From: Nanobdellota archaeon
Lineage (GTDB): Archaea > Nanobdellota > Nanobdellia > Tiddalikarchaeales > Tiddalikarchaeaceae
Assembly (NCBI GenBank): GCA_016931175.1
Contig: JAFGFH010000023.1
Coordinates: forward strand, 1 to 39,626
Length of the DNA stretch: 39,626 nt
Reading direction: 5' to 3'
Below the pieces are notes generated by a model that had not been told where the DNA came from, ran no database searches, and saw only the letters and a list, made by a program, of their open reading frames with translations. This document shows positions 15,282 through 22,172 of the stretch, piece by piece. The position numbers were made by a program, and so were the translations under genes. Numbering within the stretch: the first letter of the stretch is position 1; every line of letters starts with the position of its first letter.

Positions 15282-15481
15282 AAGTTTTGATAATACCAAT
15301 GAGATGTTTTACGTGCGGAAAACCCATAGCTCACTTATGGGAGGAGTTTAAGAAACTAAAACAGGAAAAAGGAGCTAAACAAGCCCTTGATGAGTTAAAG
15401 ATTGAAAGGTACTGCTGCAGAGGAGTATTCCTAGGACACGTTGACTTGATTGAAATAGTAGGAAGATACAAACACGCGTGA
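15278..15481 (+). CDS. rpoN: DNA-directed RNA polymerase subunit N (Rpo10/Rpb10)
   Basis: 67 aa. The atypical zinc site of Rpb10 is complete: IPMRCFTCGKPIAHLWEEF at the N-terminus and ERYCCRGVFLGHVDLIE further on (CxxC ... CC). It stabilises the D-L polymerase assembly platform. Start is GTG at 15278, overlapping the rps9 stop (GTGA). A TTG at 15287 would give the canonical MIIP-type start and is an alternative. Confidence 0.95.
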   Translation: MKVLIIPMRCFTCGKPIAHLWEEFKKLKQEKGAKQALDELKIERYCCRGVFLGHVDLIEIVGRYKHA

Positions 15482-15699
15482 ATAATATGACAACAAAAAA
15501 AGTAGGTTCAGCAGGAAGATTCGGCCCAAGATACGGAGCCAAGATAAGAAAAGCAGTTGCTACTATAGAGAAGAGCCAGAAGTCAAGGCAGGAATGCCCT
15601 GTTTGCAGGATTGGAAGTATGAAGAGGTTATCAAAAGGAATCTACCAATGCAAGAAGTGCAATGCTAAGATTGCTGGAAAAGCTTATACTCTTAAATGA
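15478..15699 (+). CDS. rpl37ae: 50S ribosomal protein L37Ae
   Basis: 73 aa. A C2-C2 zinc ribbon CPVC ... CKKC (residues about 40-61) follows KVGSAGRFGPRYGAKIRKAV, the family's N-terminus. Start GTG 15478 overlaps the rpoN TGA (GTGA); ATG 15487 is three codons inside. Its stop overlaps the rpoP ATG. The placement before rpoP and pcc1 is a known archaeal arrangement. Confidence 0.95.
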   Translation: MNNMTTKKVGSAGRFGPRYGAKIRKAVATIEKSQKSRQECPVCRIGSMKRLSKGIYQCKKCNAKIAGKAYTLK

Positions 15700-15854
15700 G
15701 AAGGTGCAAAAAAAAAATGGATTACGTTTGTTTACAATGCAGGAAAACAATTGACAACAACACTTTAAAGAAGAGAATCAGATGTCCTTTTTGCGGCTCA
15801 AAAATATTATTAAAAAAGACTACAGGAATAGAAAGAAAAGTCAAAGCGTTATGA
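15696..15854 (+). CDS. rpoP: DNA-directed RNA polymerase subunit P (Rpo12/Rpc10)
   Basis: 52 aa, below the size many gene finders accept. It reads YVCLQCRKTI, then KKRIRCPFCGSKILLKK: the CxxC ... CPxCGSxIL zinc ribbon of RpoP. Start ATG 15696 overlaps the rpl37ae TGA (ATGA); ATG 15717 (MDYVCLQC) is in frame and closer to the usual N-terminus. Its own TGA (15852-15854) overlaps the pcc1 ATG. It supplies the third RNA polymerase subunit in this window. Confidence 0.92.
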   Translation: MRRCKKKMDYVCLQCRKTIDNNTLKKRIRCPFCGSKILLKKTTGIERKVKAL

Positions 15855-16084
15855 TTCATAAGAGCAGCACGGAATTAAGTGTTACGAGTGCTGAAAAGAT
15901 AATACTCGCTTTGAGCCCGGAGTTAAAGAACGAAGTCAGCAAGAGATCAAGTGTGAAAATAAAAGGCAAAGGAAAAAAGTTGATAATAAGTGTTGAATCA
16001 ACGGATATAAACGCTTTAAGAGCGGGTTTAAACAACACTTTAAGACTAATAATGGCTTATGAGAAAGCATCAAGCATAAGGTGA
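15851..16084 (+). CDS. pcc1: KEOPS complex subunit Pcc1
   Basis: 77 aa. Pcc1 is the dimerising subunit of KEOPS, which makes threonylcarbamoyl-adenosine (t6A) at position 37 of ANN-decoding tRNAs. The C-terminal helix DINALRAGLNNTLRLIMAYE with an upstream strand LIISVES is the family's signature. Start ATG 15851 overlaps the rpoP TGA. The frame is open back to 15782, but that extension covers rpoP and would not be Pcc1-like. Confidence 0.85.
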   Translation: MIHKSSTELSVTSAEKIILALSPELKNEVSKRSSVKIKGKGKKLIISVESTDINALRAGLNNTLRLIMAYEKASSIR

Positions 16085-16091
16085 AGATAAA

Positions 16092-16445
16092 ATGGCAATA
16101 GAGGTTCCAAAAGAAGCAGAGAATGAGGTTTTAAAACTTCAACAATACCAGCAGCAACTGCAGATATTATCAATGCAGAAGCAGAACCTGCAGTCTCAAA
16201 TAGTTGAACTGGATCATTCTTTAACAGAATTAAAAAAAGTAACAAAAGAAGATGTTTATGAAATAGTTGGCAGTGTTATGATAAAGAGGGACAAAGACTT
16301 ACTAGTTAAGGACTTGAACAATAAGAGAGAAGACTTGGATATGCGAGAAGGTGTTGTGGAGAAGCAATTAGACAAGGTTAATAAGAAAGCAACTGAGATA
16401 CAAGATAAGGTAATGAAGATGGTAAGAGGGAATGATAAGAAATGA
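16092..16445 (+). CDS. pfdB: Prefoldin beta subunit
   Basis: 117 aa. Two long coiled-coil helices (about 5-45 and 75-113) flank a short hairpin with KVTKEDVYEIVGSVMIKRDK, the usual beta-prefoldin pattern (L..v..d..vyk.vG.vl). Archaeal prefoldin is an alpha2-beta4 chaperone that passes unfolded proteins to the thermosome. It lies 7 bases after pcc1 and overlaps the next gene by ATGA (16442-16445). Confidence 0.92.
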   Translation: MAIEVPKEAENEVLKLQQYQQQLQILSMQKQNLQSQIVELDHSLTELKKVTKEDVYEIVGSVMIKRDKDLLVKDLNNKREDLDMREGVVEKQLDKVNKKATEIQDKVMKMVRGNDKK

Positions 16446-16696
16446 AGACTCAAGTTTCTAACAACATAATTTCTAGTATTGAATTATTGGATGAGATAGT
16501 GGAGGACAAGTCAGTTCCTAAAAATATTAGGATAACTTGTGAGAAGACTAAAAAGATACTTACAGGAGACGGTGATGAGAAGGTTAAGATAGATACTGCT
16601 ATACAAAACCTTGATTTGCTGGCTGACAATGTTCAAGTGCCTACTTATACCAGGATGCAGATATGGAATATAGTGTCACTGCTAGAATCATCATAA
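16442..16696 (+). CDS. UPF0147 family protein
   Basis: 84 aa, all helical. The pattern SSIELLDEIVEDKSVPKNIR, then IDTAIQNLDLLADN and VPTYTRMQIWNIVSLLES is that of UPF0147, a small archaeal protein of unknown function usually found beside pfdB. It starts in an ATGA overlap with pfdB. It closes the ribosomal operon; a new TATA box lies at its 3' end. Confidence 0.85.
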   Translation: MKTQVSNNIISSIELLDEIVEDKSVPKNIRITCEKTKKILTGDGDEKVKIDTAIQNLDLLADNVQVPTYTRMQIWNIVSLLESS

Positions 16697-16698
16697 AA

Positions 16699-16706
16699 TA
16701 TATAAA
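16699..16706 (+). promoter_or_regulatory. TATA box for sepF
   Basis: TATATAAA ends about 34 bases before the sepF ATG (16741). With the usual spacing, transcription starts near 16728, leaving a short leader that contains TAGGAG about 10 bases before the ATG. Confidence 0.5.
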
Positions 16707-16740
16707 CTGCGCAACATTAGATAAAATAGGAGTTAAGAAT

Positions 16741-17130
16741 ATGGTATTGAAAGGTTTGAAAAAATTTACTGAAAGCTTGTTCGGAACTAACAGAGTCTCC
16801 TACGAAGCTAACATGGAAGAAGAGCCTGAAGAATACTTTGAAGTAACTCCGAAAAAGAACAAATTAGACTCTAAATTAACAATTAAATACTTCTTAGTAA
16901 ATGATTACGGGGATATTAAAAACATACTGGACTATGTCAGGGAAGGCAACACTATAGTAATTGCCAACATTAAAACATTGAAAGGCAAGGACATTACAGA
17001 ATTAAAAAGGGCTATTCAGAAGATTAAGAAGACATGTGAAGCCGTCGGCGGAGACATTGTAGGTTTAGAAGAGAACTTCTTACTAATACACCCTAGTGAT
17101 ATTATAGTCTCAAAAGAAGACCTGGCATGA
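16741..17130 (+). CDS. sepF: Cell division protein SepF
   Basis: 129 aa from ATG 16741. The N-terminus MVLKGLKKFTESLFG is the amphipathic membrane-targeting helix of SepF, followed by an acidic linker (MEEEPEEYFEVTP) and the globular domain LTIKYFLVNDYGDIKNILDY ... VGGDIVGLEENFLLIHPSDI. In archaea SepF anchors FtsZ to the membrane. The frame is open back to 16663, but that start lies before the TATA box and would put residues in front of the targeting helix. It overlaps the next gene by ATGA. Confidence 0.92.
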   Translation: MVLKGLKKFTESLFGTNRVSYEANMEEEPEEYFEVTPKKNKLDSKLTIKYFLVNDYGDIKNILDYVREGNTIVIANIKTLKGKDITELKRAIQKIKKTCEAVGGDIVGLEENFLLIHPSDIIVSKEDLA

Positions 17131-17906
17131 AGATTGACAACGCCTTATACAAGCCGGGAGAAGCAGATATCGCCTTTTTAGGATTAAATTATTATAAAAC
17201 GTGCGGAGAGCAGGGTAAAGGTCCTGAACTTATAAGAAAAGCCATGAACACCTTCGGCACGTATGATATTAAGACCCGGAAAGACGTATTTGATGAGCTT
17301 AAAATAGCTGATTTAGGAGATTTTAAACCTAAAAATTTTGAAGATTTAAGAAGCAATACGTTAAGGTTATTAAAGCAGGTAAAAGGAGTGCCTGTAATAC
17401 TAGGAGGCGAACACTTAATCTCTCTTCCAGTAATAGAAGCATTAAAACCTAAGAATGTATTAATCTTTGACGCCCACGCTGACCTTTTTGAAAAATATAA
17501 AGGAAACAAATACTCTTACGCTACAGTGAGCAAGAGGATAAGCGAGTCCGCTGATAGAGTAATAATCGCAGGAGTCAGAGACATGAGCTGTGAAGAAGCA
17601 ATCACTGTTCCTAAAAATGTTGAAATAGTTAATGACGTAAGATTTGTTACGAAAAAACTTAGAGGCAAAGATTGGTACGTTAGCGTTGACTTGGACGTCT
17701 TGGACCCAGTTTATTGTCCCGAGGTTAGCACGCCTATACCCTTCGGTCCTGATTTGAATACTTTAACCAAAGTGTTGAACAGCGTCTTTTTAAAACATAA
17801 CATACTAGGCTTGGACGTTGTTGAATTAACTTCTAAGAATCCAGGAATTTCAAGCATTAACTCTGCAGGATTAATAATGCAATTCTTGAAAAGATTATTA
17901 AAATAG
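17127..17906 (+). CDS. Ureohydrolase (agmatinase/arginase family)
   Basis: 259 aa. All six manganese ligands are present: GGEH (H96), DAHAD (D115, H117, D119) and SVDLDVLDP (D188, D190). Agmatinases usually carry a catalytic His in a YSHGT-type loop; here the loop is YSYATVSKR with Tyr131 in that place. The substrate may therefore not be agmatine, or proton transfer may differ. Family members cleave guanidino groups to give urea. Coupled to sepF by ATGA (17127-17130). Confidence 0.82.
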   Translation: MKIDNALYKPGEADIAFLGLNYYKTCGEQGKGPELIRKAMNTFGTYDIKTRKDVFDELKIADLGDFKPKNFEDLRSNTLRLLKQVKGVPVILGGEHLISLPVIEALKPKNVLIFDAHADLFEKYKGNKYSYATVSKRISESADRVIIAGVRDMSCEEAITVPKNVEIVNDVRFVTKKLRGKDWYVSVDLDVLDPVYCPEVSTPIPFGPDLNTLTKVLNSVFLKHNILGLDVVELTSKNPGISSINSAGLIMQFLKRLLK

Positions 17907-17925
17907 CATAATATTAACTAATAGC

Positions 17926-18123
17926 ATGGATATTGTAACCCTTCTAATATTAGGCGTAATGCTGGGAGTAATAATAGGATTAATCCTTAGCATAAGGCTT
18001 CTAGTTAATATAGTTACTTCTTTGGAAAAGAATTTGAACACTGTACAGAAGCTTGAAAAGCAAATAGTTAAGCACGAGGAAGAAGAAGAAAAGATTCTGA
18101 AACAATTACTAAAGAAGCGCTAG
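17926..18123 (+). CDS. Small membrane-anchored coiled-coil protein
   Basis: 65 aa, not recognised. One membrane helix (residues 4-28, LLILGVMLGVIIGLILSIRL) is followed by a Leu-zipper-like, highly charged coiled coil ending HEEEEEKILKQLLKKR. It follows the ureohydrolase by 19 bases on the same strand. It overlaps the convergent presenilin-like gene by 15 bases. Confidence 0.55.
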   Translation: MDIVTLLILGVMLGVIIGLILSIRLLVNIVTSLEKNLNTVQKLEKQIVKHEEEEEKILKQLLKKR

Positions 18124-18894
18124 AGAATTAATCGCTAATCCTAACAAACAACCTGCTGTTATGAAAGGCATTGCAGGATAATACCTGTTCTCTTTACCTA
18201 TTAATACTAGCAAAGTTAATCCTATCAACGCACCGTATATTACTAGTATAGAAGCGAGGAGAGCGCCGTCCCTTAACAGGATTCCTGCCAGAAGAAGAGG
18301 GAAGGCTATGTCTCCCCCTCCCAGTATAGCATTAGAATCCCCAACTCTTATTTTTAAACCGCTGAATATGTTAAGAGAAAACTGCGTCTTTGCAAGCGTA
18401 ATCATATGCTTTGACAACCTAACAGCTATGTAATCATAAACGCTGATTATTAGCAATAATATAATTGCAGAGAAACTGCTAAGCAAGGGCATTATGATAA
18501 CAACTATTCCTCCATAAACGAGCAGTTCTGTCATGTTATGAAAATAGTTATCTTTTGATGTCAACTTTATCAGCAGTAAACAGAAAGCAATTATTAAAGC
18601 GTATAATTCATTAATGAATACTGATAATGATACTGAAACGCTTAGAACAAAAGCGAACCCGTACCATAATATTAGAAGATTATTCACCTTAAACCTGCTG
18701 ATTATAATGAATAATATTGAGAGTATTATTATTGATATTGGAAGCGTGTACAAAGCATCATTAACAACTTCTTCGCTTTCAAAGACTTCAACACCATAGA
18801 CTTCAAAGTTCCTGCTTACAATGTAAAGCCCTACTATTTGAGCCAGAAGGAACAAAGAAAGCAGTAAAAGCGTTGTCTTCAAATCATACTTCAT
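18109..18894 (-). CDS. Presenilin/signal-peptide-peptidase-type intramembrane aspartyl protease
   Basis: 261 aa, about nine membrane helices. The two catalytic Asp motifs are visible: YD in SVYDYIAV (D154) and GxGD in AILGGGDIAFP (D195). The third family motif, PAL, appears as PAM (residues 240-242). This is the archaeal PSH type, related to eukaryotic presenilin, which cleaves peptides within the membrane. It is the last gene of a minus-strand operon. The ATG is preceded by GGTGGGTGGGGGGG, a strong Shine-Dalgarno-like run. Confidence 0.85.
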   Translation of the reverse strand: MKYDLKTTLLLLSLFLLAQIVGLYIVSRNFEVYGVEVFESEEVVNDALYTLPISIIILSILFIIISRFKVNNLLILWYGFAFVLSVSVSLSVFINELYALIIAFCLLLIKLTSKDNYFHNMTELLVYGGIVVIIMPLLSSFSAIILLLIISVYDYIAVRLSKHMITLAKTQFSLNIFSGLKIRVGDSNAILGGGDIAFPLLLAGILLRDGALLASILVIYGALIGLTLLVLIGKENRYYPAMPFITAGCLLGLAINSLALL

Positions 18895-18921
18895 AAATTA
18901 TCCCCCCCACCCACCAGTTTT

Positions 18922-19587
18922 TCAGAACTTGTCCTCGAAAAGGCTAGCGCATAAGAGTAGAACCATTCTAGGATTTCCTTTAGAGTTCTTGTAAATCTGC
19001 TTCACTTCATCATTAGTGAAAGGTTCAATAGAATCACTCTTCTTCTTTCTGGACTCGTTAAGCCTTGAAACTATTAACCTCTTAGTTTCTTCAAAATTCA
19101 TAGGAGGCACGTTCAAAACCTTGAAAAAAGATTTAATCTTAGGTTCTATATTCTTAATTTTTTTCAACAAATCATCGCTTGTAGTAATTATTAGTGTAAT
19201 CTTTGATTTAACCAAGTCAGTCATTATCTTAAGTATCTTGTTCTGAAGAATGTTTGACAGCGAAAGAATTAGCTCAAATCGGTCAATAGTTACAACAATT
19301 TGCTTCTTCAGCTCTTTCTCATTAGGCAGGGTTCTTAAATCGTTTAACGTGTTAAGGTTAAAGTCCCACTTGAAGAGTTTAATATCCTTCCTCTTCTCTA
19401 AATCACTAACTGCTTTTTCAACGAATAACGTCTTGCCTATTCCGAAATCGCCGTTTATAGTAATAATTGCTTGACTGTCCAAACTCTTCATAACTGTTGT
19501 TTTAACCTGGTCAAGGAAGCTTTGCCTGCCGACGAGCAAGTCCTTATCCCTGGGTGTTATGAATAAGAAGGGATTATTGACATTCAT
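18922..19587 (-). CDS. AAA+ ATPase of the Orc/STAND-like type
   Basis: 221 aa. Walker A is INGDFGIGKTLF (about residues 43-54), Walker B is KQIVVTIDRFE, sensor 1 ITLIITTSDDLL, and NSKGNPRMVLLLC at the end resembles sensor 2. The small size means the AAA module stands alone, without a DNA-binding winged helix, so it is not Orc1/Cdc6. The TATA-like ATTATAAAAAC lies 27 bases upstream inside the end of the methylthiotransferase gene. The presenilin-like gene follows after 27 bases. Its role, perhaps with that protease, is unknown. Confidence 0.75.
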   Translation of the reverse strand: MNVNNPFLFITPRDKDLLVGRQSFLDQVKTTVMKSLDSQAIITINGDFGIGKTLFVEKAVSDLEKRKDIKLFKWDFNLNTLNDLRTLPNEKELKKQIVVTIDRFELILSLSNILQNKILKIMTDLVKSKITLIITTSDDLLKKIKNIEPKIKSFFKVLNVPPMNFEETKRLIVSRLNESRKKKSDSIEPFTNDEVKQIYKNSKGNPRMVLLLCASLFEDKF

Positions 19588-19611
19588 AAGAAAAAAGGAT
19601 GCATCAAGTTT

Positions 19612-20847
19612 TTATAATTCTTTCCCGATTAAAGAACAGCTTGAGAACCCCGTTATTTCAGCAGTAACAATCTCTCCGAGCCTGCCTTTCATTTTAACAA
19701 GTTTATAAGAATCAGTTCTGCCTCTGCCTTCTTCATCAATTAATACTTCAAACCTTCTGCCCAAGAATTCCTTGTTTATGTTGTATGATATTTCTTTATG
19801 CAGTTTTTTTAACTCTTCAACCCTTTTCTTCACATCTTCAACACTAACCTGTTTTTTCATTAAACTCGCAGTTGTTCCTTTCCTCTTCCAATACCTGCTT
19901 ATGTTAATAATGTCTGGTTTAACCTTTTTAACCAAATGAATAGTTGAATTAAAGTCTTTGCTTGTTTCTCCAGGGAAACCAACTATTATGTCAGTAGCTA
20001 ATGTTAAACCAATTATTTCGTTTTTCAAATAATCAATCAAGTTAATGTAGTCTTTTGAAGAATACTTTCGCTTCATAAGCTTCAAGACTTTATCGCTGCC
20101 GGATTGAACCGGCAAGTGGACGAACTTGAACATCTTAGGATTATTCAACAAATTAATTAACTGTTTCTTATACTTGTCAGCGAATTGCGGATTCATCATG
20201 CCAAGCCTGATTTTGAAAGAACCTTTTATGCTTAATATTTGCTCAAGCAGTTCGATTATTGACGAATCTTTGTCCAAACCGTAAGCTCCCGTATCCTGAG
20301 CAGTTATCCAGAACTCTTTAACACCCCTCTTCAAAGCCTTCCTTACGTGATTTATCACCTCTTTCAGAGGATAAGAGTTTAATTCCCCTCTGGCGAAGCG
20401 GGTAGCGCAGTAAGTGCATTCTCCTAAGCAGCCGCTGCATACTGGAACTATCTCTATTACTTCATTCTTTTGTATTAAAGTAATATTAATCTTTGAATTC
20501 TTCAACGGCTTTATTGATTCTCTAATTGCTCCACTCACAACCCCTACTATGTCAAACACGTTGTCGCATCCTAAGAGGGGTGCTTTGAATTTATTTCTTA
20601 AAAGTTTAAGATTGGTCGTTACCAAGCAGCCGGTTATGATTAACCTCTTATCTTTCCACTTGTGCAAGTACTTTAGTATTTTGCTCTGAGTAGGTTCTTT
20701 AACAGTGCAAGTATTTACAATAATAATATCCGCCTGCTTCTCATCACTCGTAAAAGAGCAGCCTTTGTTTAATAACAAGTTCTGCATTATAATACTGTCT
20801 GCCTGGTTCTGAGCGCAGCCGTAAGTTTTAATGAATAAATTCTTCAT
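19612..20847 (-). CDS. tRNA t6A37 methylthiotransferase (MiaB/MtaB family, archaeal CDKAL1 type)
   Basis: 411 aa. N-terminal UPF0004 domain (KTYGCAQNQADS, IIVNTCTVKEPT, TGCLV), radical-SAM cluster motif CLGECTYC (CxxxCxxC), and a C-terminal TRAM domain (RFEVLIDEEGRGRTDSYKLV ... GEIVTAEITG). The enzyme adds a methylthio group to t6A37 to give ms2t6A on tRNA, so it acts downstream of the KEOPS product. ATGA overlap with the DUF167 gene upstream (20844-20847). Confidence 0.92.
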   Translation of the reverse strand: MKNLFIKTYGCAQNQADSIIMQNLLLNKGCSFTSDEKQADIIIVNTCTVKEPTQSKILKYLHKWKDKRLIITGCLVTTNLKLLRNKFKAPLLGCDNVFDIVGVVSGAIRESIKPLKNSKINITLIQKNEVIEIVPVCSGCLGECTYCATRFARGELNSYPLKEVINHVRKALKRGVKEFWITAQDTGAYGLDKDSSIIELLEQILSIKGSFKIRLGMMNPQFADKYKKQLINLLNNPKMFKFVHLPVQSGSDKVLKLMKRKYSSKDYINLIDYLKNEIIGLTLATDIIVGFPGETSKDFNSTIHLVKKVKPDIINISRYWKRKGTTASLMKKQVSVEDVKKRVEELKKLHKEISYNINKEFLGRRFEVLIDEEGRGRTDSYKLVKMKGRLGEIVTAEITGFSSCSLIGKEL

Positions 20848-21050
20848 AATATTTCTACCATTTTCTTCCTGCTTCCCGCACCGCTTATTATTCTTACCTT
20901 CTTCTTATAATAGTCCTGCAATAACTTGATTAATTCCTCATTAGCTCGTTTCTTAACAGGTTTGCTCTTAACACTTACAATTAATTTTCCGTCTTTAAGA
21001 TTAACTGCTTGTTCTTTCTGATTAGTCTTAACTTTTAATTCAATTATCAT
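20844..21050 (-). CDS. DUF167 (YggU) family protein
   Basis: 68 aa from ATG 21050. MIIELKVKTNQKE, LIVSVKSKPVKKRANEELIKLL and VRIISGAGSRKKMVEI match the DUF167/YggU fold, of unknown biochemical function. The frame runs back to 21080, but ATG 21050 lies in an ATGA overlap with the upstream gene (21047-21050), the pattern used throughout this window, and gives the standard N-terminus. Its TGA overlaps the next ATG. Confidence 0.88.
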   Translation of the reverse strand: MIIELKVKTNQKEQAVNLKDGKLIVSVKSKPVKKRANEELIKLLQDYYKKKVRIISGAGSRKKMVEIL

Positions 21051-21523
21051 CGTCTTAGAACCCTTAACAAACCAGCGCATGAAATAATTGCTAAAAGGGG
21101 AGAATTAATTATTGCAGAGATTAAAGCCAGTATTATCAGGGATGCGAGTCTTATTCCTAAATCATACCATAATTTCTTAGTAAGATAGTCAAGTGTTGAC
21201 TTAAAGTATAACAACGCGCAGGCAAGGAATAGAATTAATTGATTCAGGTATAATACTCCAAGCAATAATCCTAGCAGGGAGAAGAAAAAGAATTCCACGT
21301 AATCATTAATTACTAAGTTAGGAAGAGTGAAGTAAAAGATTATTAATGAGAACAGTAATAAAGCGATTATTGTCAAAGTATCATTGTACGAGGTTACAGC
21401 AGTATAAGCAGAAAAAGCGATTAATATAATCGTGATTATAAGAGTTAAAGATTTGAAGATTTCTTCCTTATTCTTGAGCTCGATTATTGCGTAATGCGTG
21501 ACTACGTACCCAATCAAGTACAT
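21047..21523 (-). CDS. Polytopic membrane protein of unknown function
   Basis: 158 aa from ATG 21523, five or six membrane helices with few charged residues (for instance TLIITIILIAFSAYTAVTSY and FFFFSLLGLLLGVLYLNQLI). Not recognised; a prepilin-peptidase-like shape is possible but its GxGD motif is absent. The frame continues to a GTG at 21550, but that codon lies against the TATA box at 21554-21563, so the inner ATG is more likely. First gene of the DUF167-methylthiotransferase operon. Confidence 0.6.
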   Translation of the reverse strand: MYLIGYVVTHYAIIELKNKEEIFKSLTLIITIILIAFSAYTAVTSYNDTLTIIALLLFSLIIFYFTLPNLVINDYVEFFFFSLLGLLLGVLYLNQLILFLACALLYFKSTLDYLTKKLWYDLGIRLASLIILALISAIINSPLLAIISCAGLLRVLRR

Positions 21524-21547
21524 TATTACAGGAAGCAATATTCTTAA

Positions 21548-21568
21548 CACGAAATATTTAAATTCGTG
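21548..21568. promoter_or_regulatory. Palindromic bidirectional promoter
   Basis: CACGAA (21548-21553) and TTCGTG (21563-21568) form an inverted repeat around ATATTTAAA. The TATA centre is 27 bases from the plus-strand ATG at 21585 and about 35 from the minus-strand ATG at 21523. The arms could be BRE-like sequences or a repressor operator. Confidence 0.5.
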
Positions 21569-21584
21569 ATTGTTTTAATCTTTT

Positions 21585-22136
21585 ATGGTTTACGAACCTT
21601 TAGAGGATTCATTCCTATTGCAGAAATGGGTCAGCAAGTTATGCAAGGATAAAGTAGTTCTTGACATGGGAACAGGCAGCGGTATACAAGCAATAACTGC
21701 GTTCCAAGCCGGCGCTAAGAGAGTTGTTGCTGCAGATTTGGACAGGGAAGCAATCCTTGAAGCTGGAAAGAATTTCAAGGCTAAAAACATGCCCATAAGA
21801 CTCGTTGAAAGCGACTTGTTCTCGAACATAGATGATAATGAAAAGTTTGATATTATAATCTTCAACCCTCCTTACCTGCCTTATGATGAGAACCTCGTTG
21901 GAGACGTTGACTTAAGCGGGGGCGAGATAGGCAACGAGTTAAGCATAAGGTTTCTAAGCGAAGCAGTTAAGCACTTGAACCCTGAAGGTTTCATACTCTT
22001 AATACTGTCCTCTGTCAGTGACCCTTTCGGAACCTTTGCTGAAAGCAAAGCATTAGGTTATGATTACATTATTCTTGAAGAGGTTAACTTAAACATGGAA
22101 TCCTTATACTGCGCCAAGTTCTTCTTAAGGGAATAA
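21585..22136 (+). CDS. HemK2/Mtq2-like protein-glutamine methyltransferase
   Basis: 183 aa. N-terminal YEPLEDSFLL, SAM motif VLDMGTGSGIQAI (residues 25-37) and the NPPYLPY substrate loop (94-100) are those of the HemK2/Mtq2 group, which methylates the Gln of the GGQ motif in release factor aRF1. It lacks the N-terminal helical domain of bacterial PrmC, as expected for archaeal members. Leaderless promoter at 27 bases. It lies next to YchF and ABCE1 genes, the latter also acting in termination and recycling. Confidence 0.85.
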   Translation: MVYEPLEDSFLLQKWVSKLCKDKVVLDMGTGSGIQAITAFQAGAKRVVAADLDREAILEAGKNFKAKNMPIRLVESDLFSNIDDNEKFDIIIFNPPYLPYDENLVGDVDLSGGEIGNELSIRFLSEAVKHLNPEGFILLILSSVSDPFGTFAESKALGYDYIILEEVNLNMESLYCAKFFLRE

Positions 22137-22172
22137 AGCTTTAAAACGCTTAATATTTCATTTTTAATTAGT

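Noticed and set aside
15782-15850. Longer N-terminus for Pcc1
   Set aside because: This stretch encodes RpoP in another frame, and the family begins after it.
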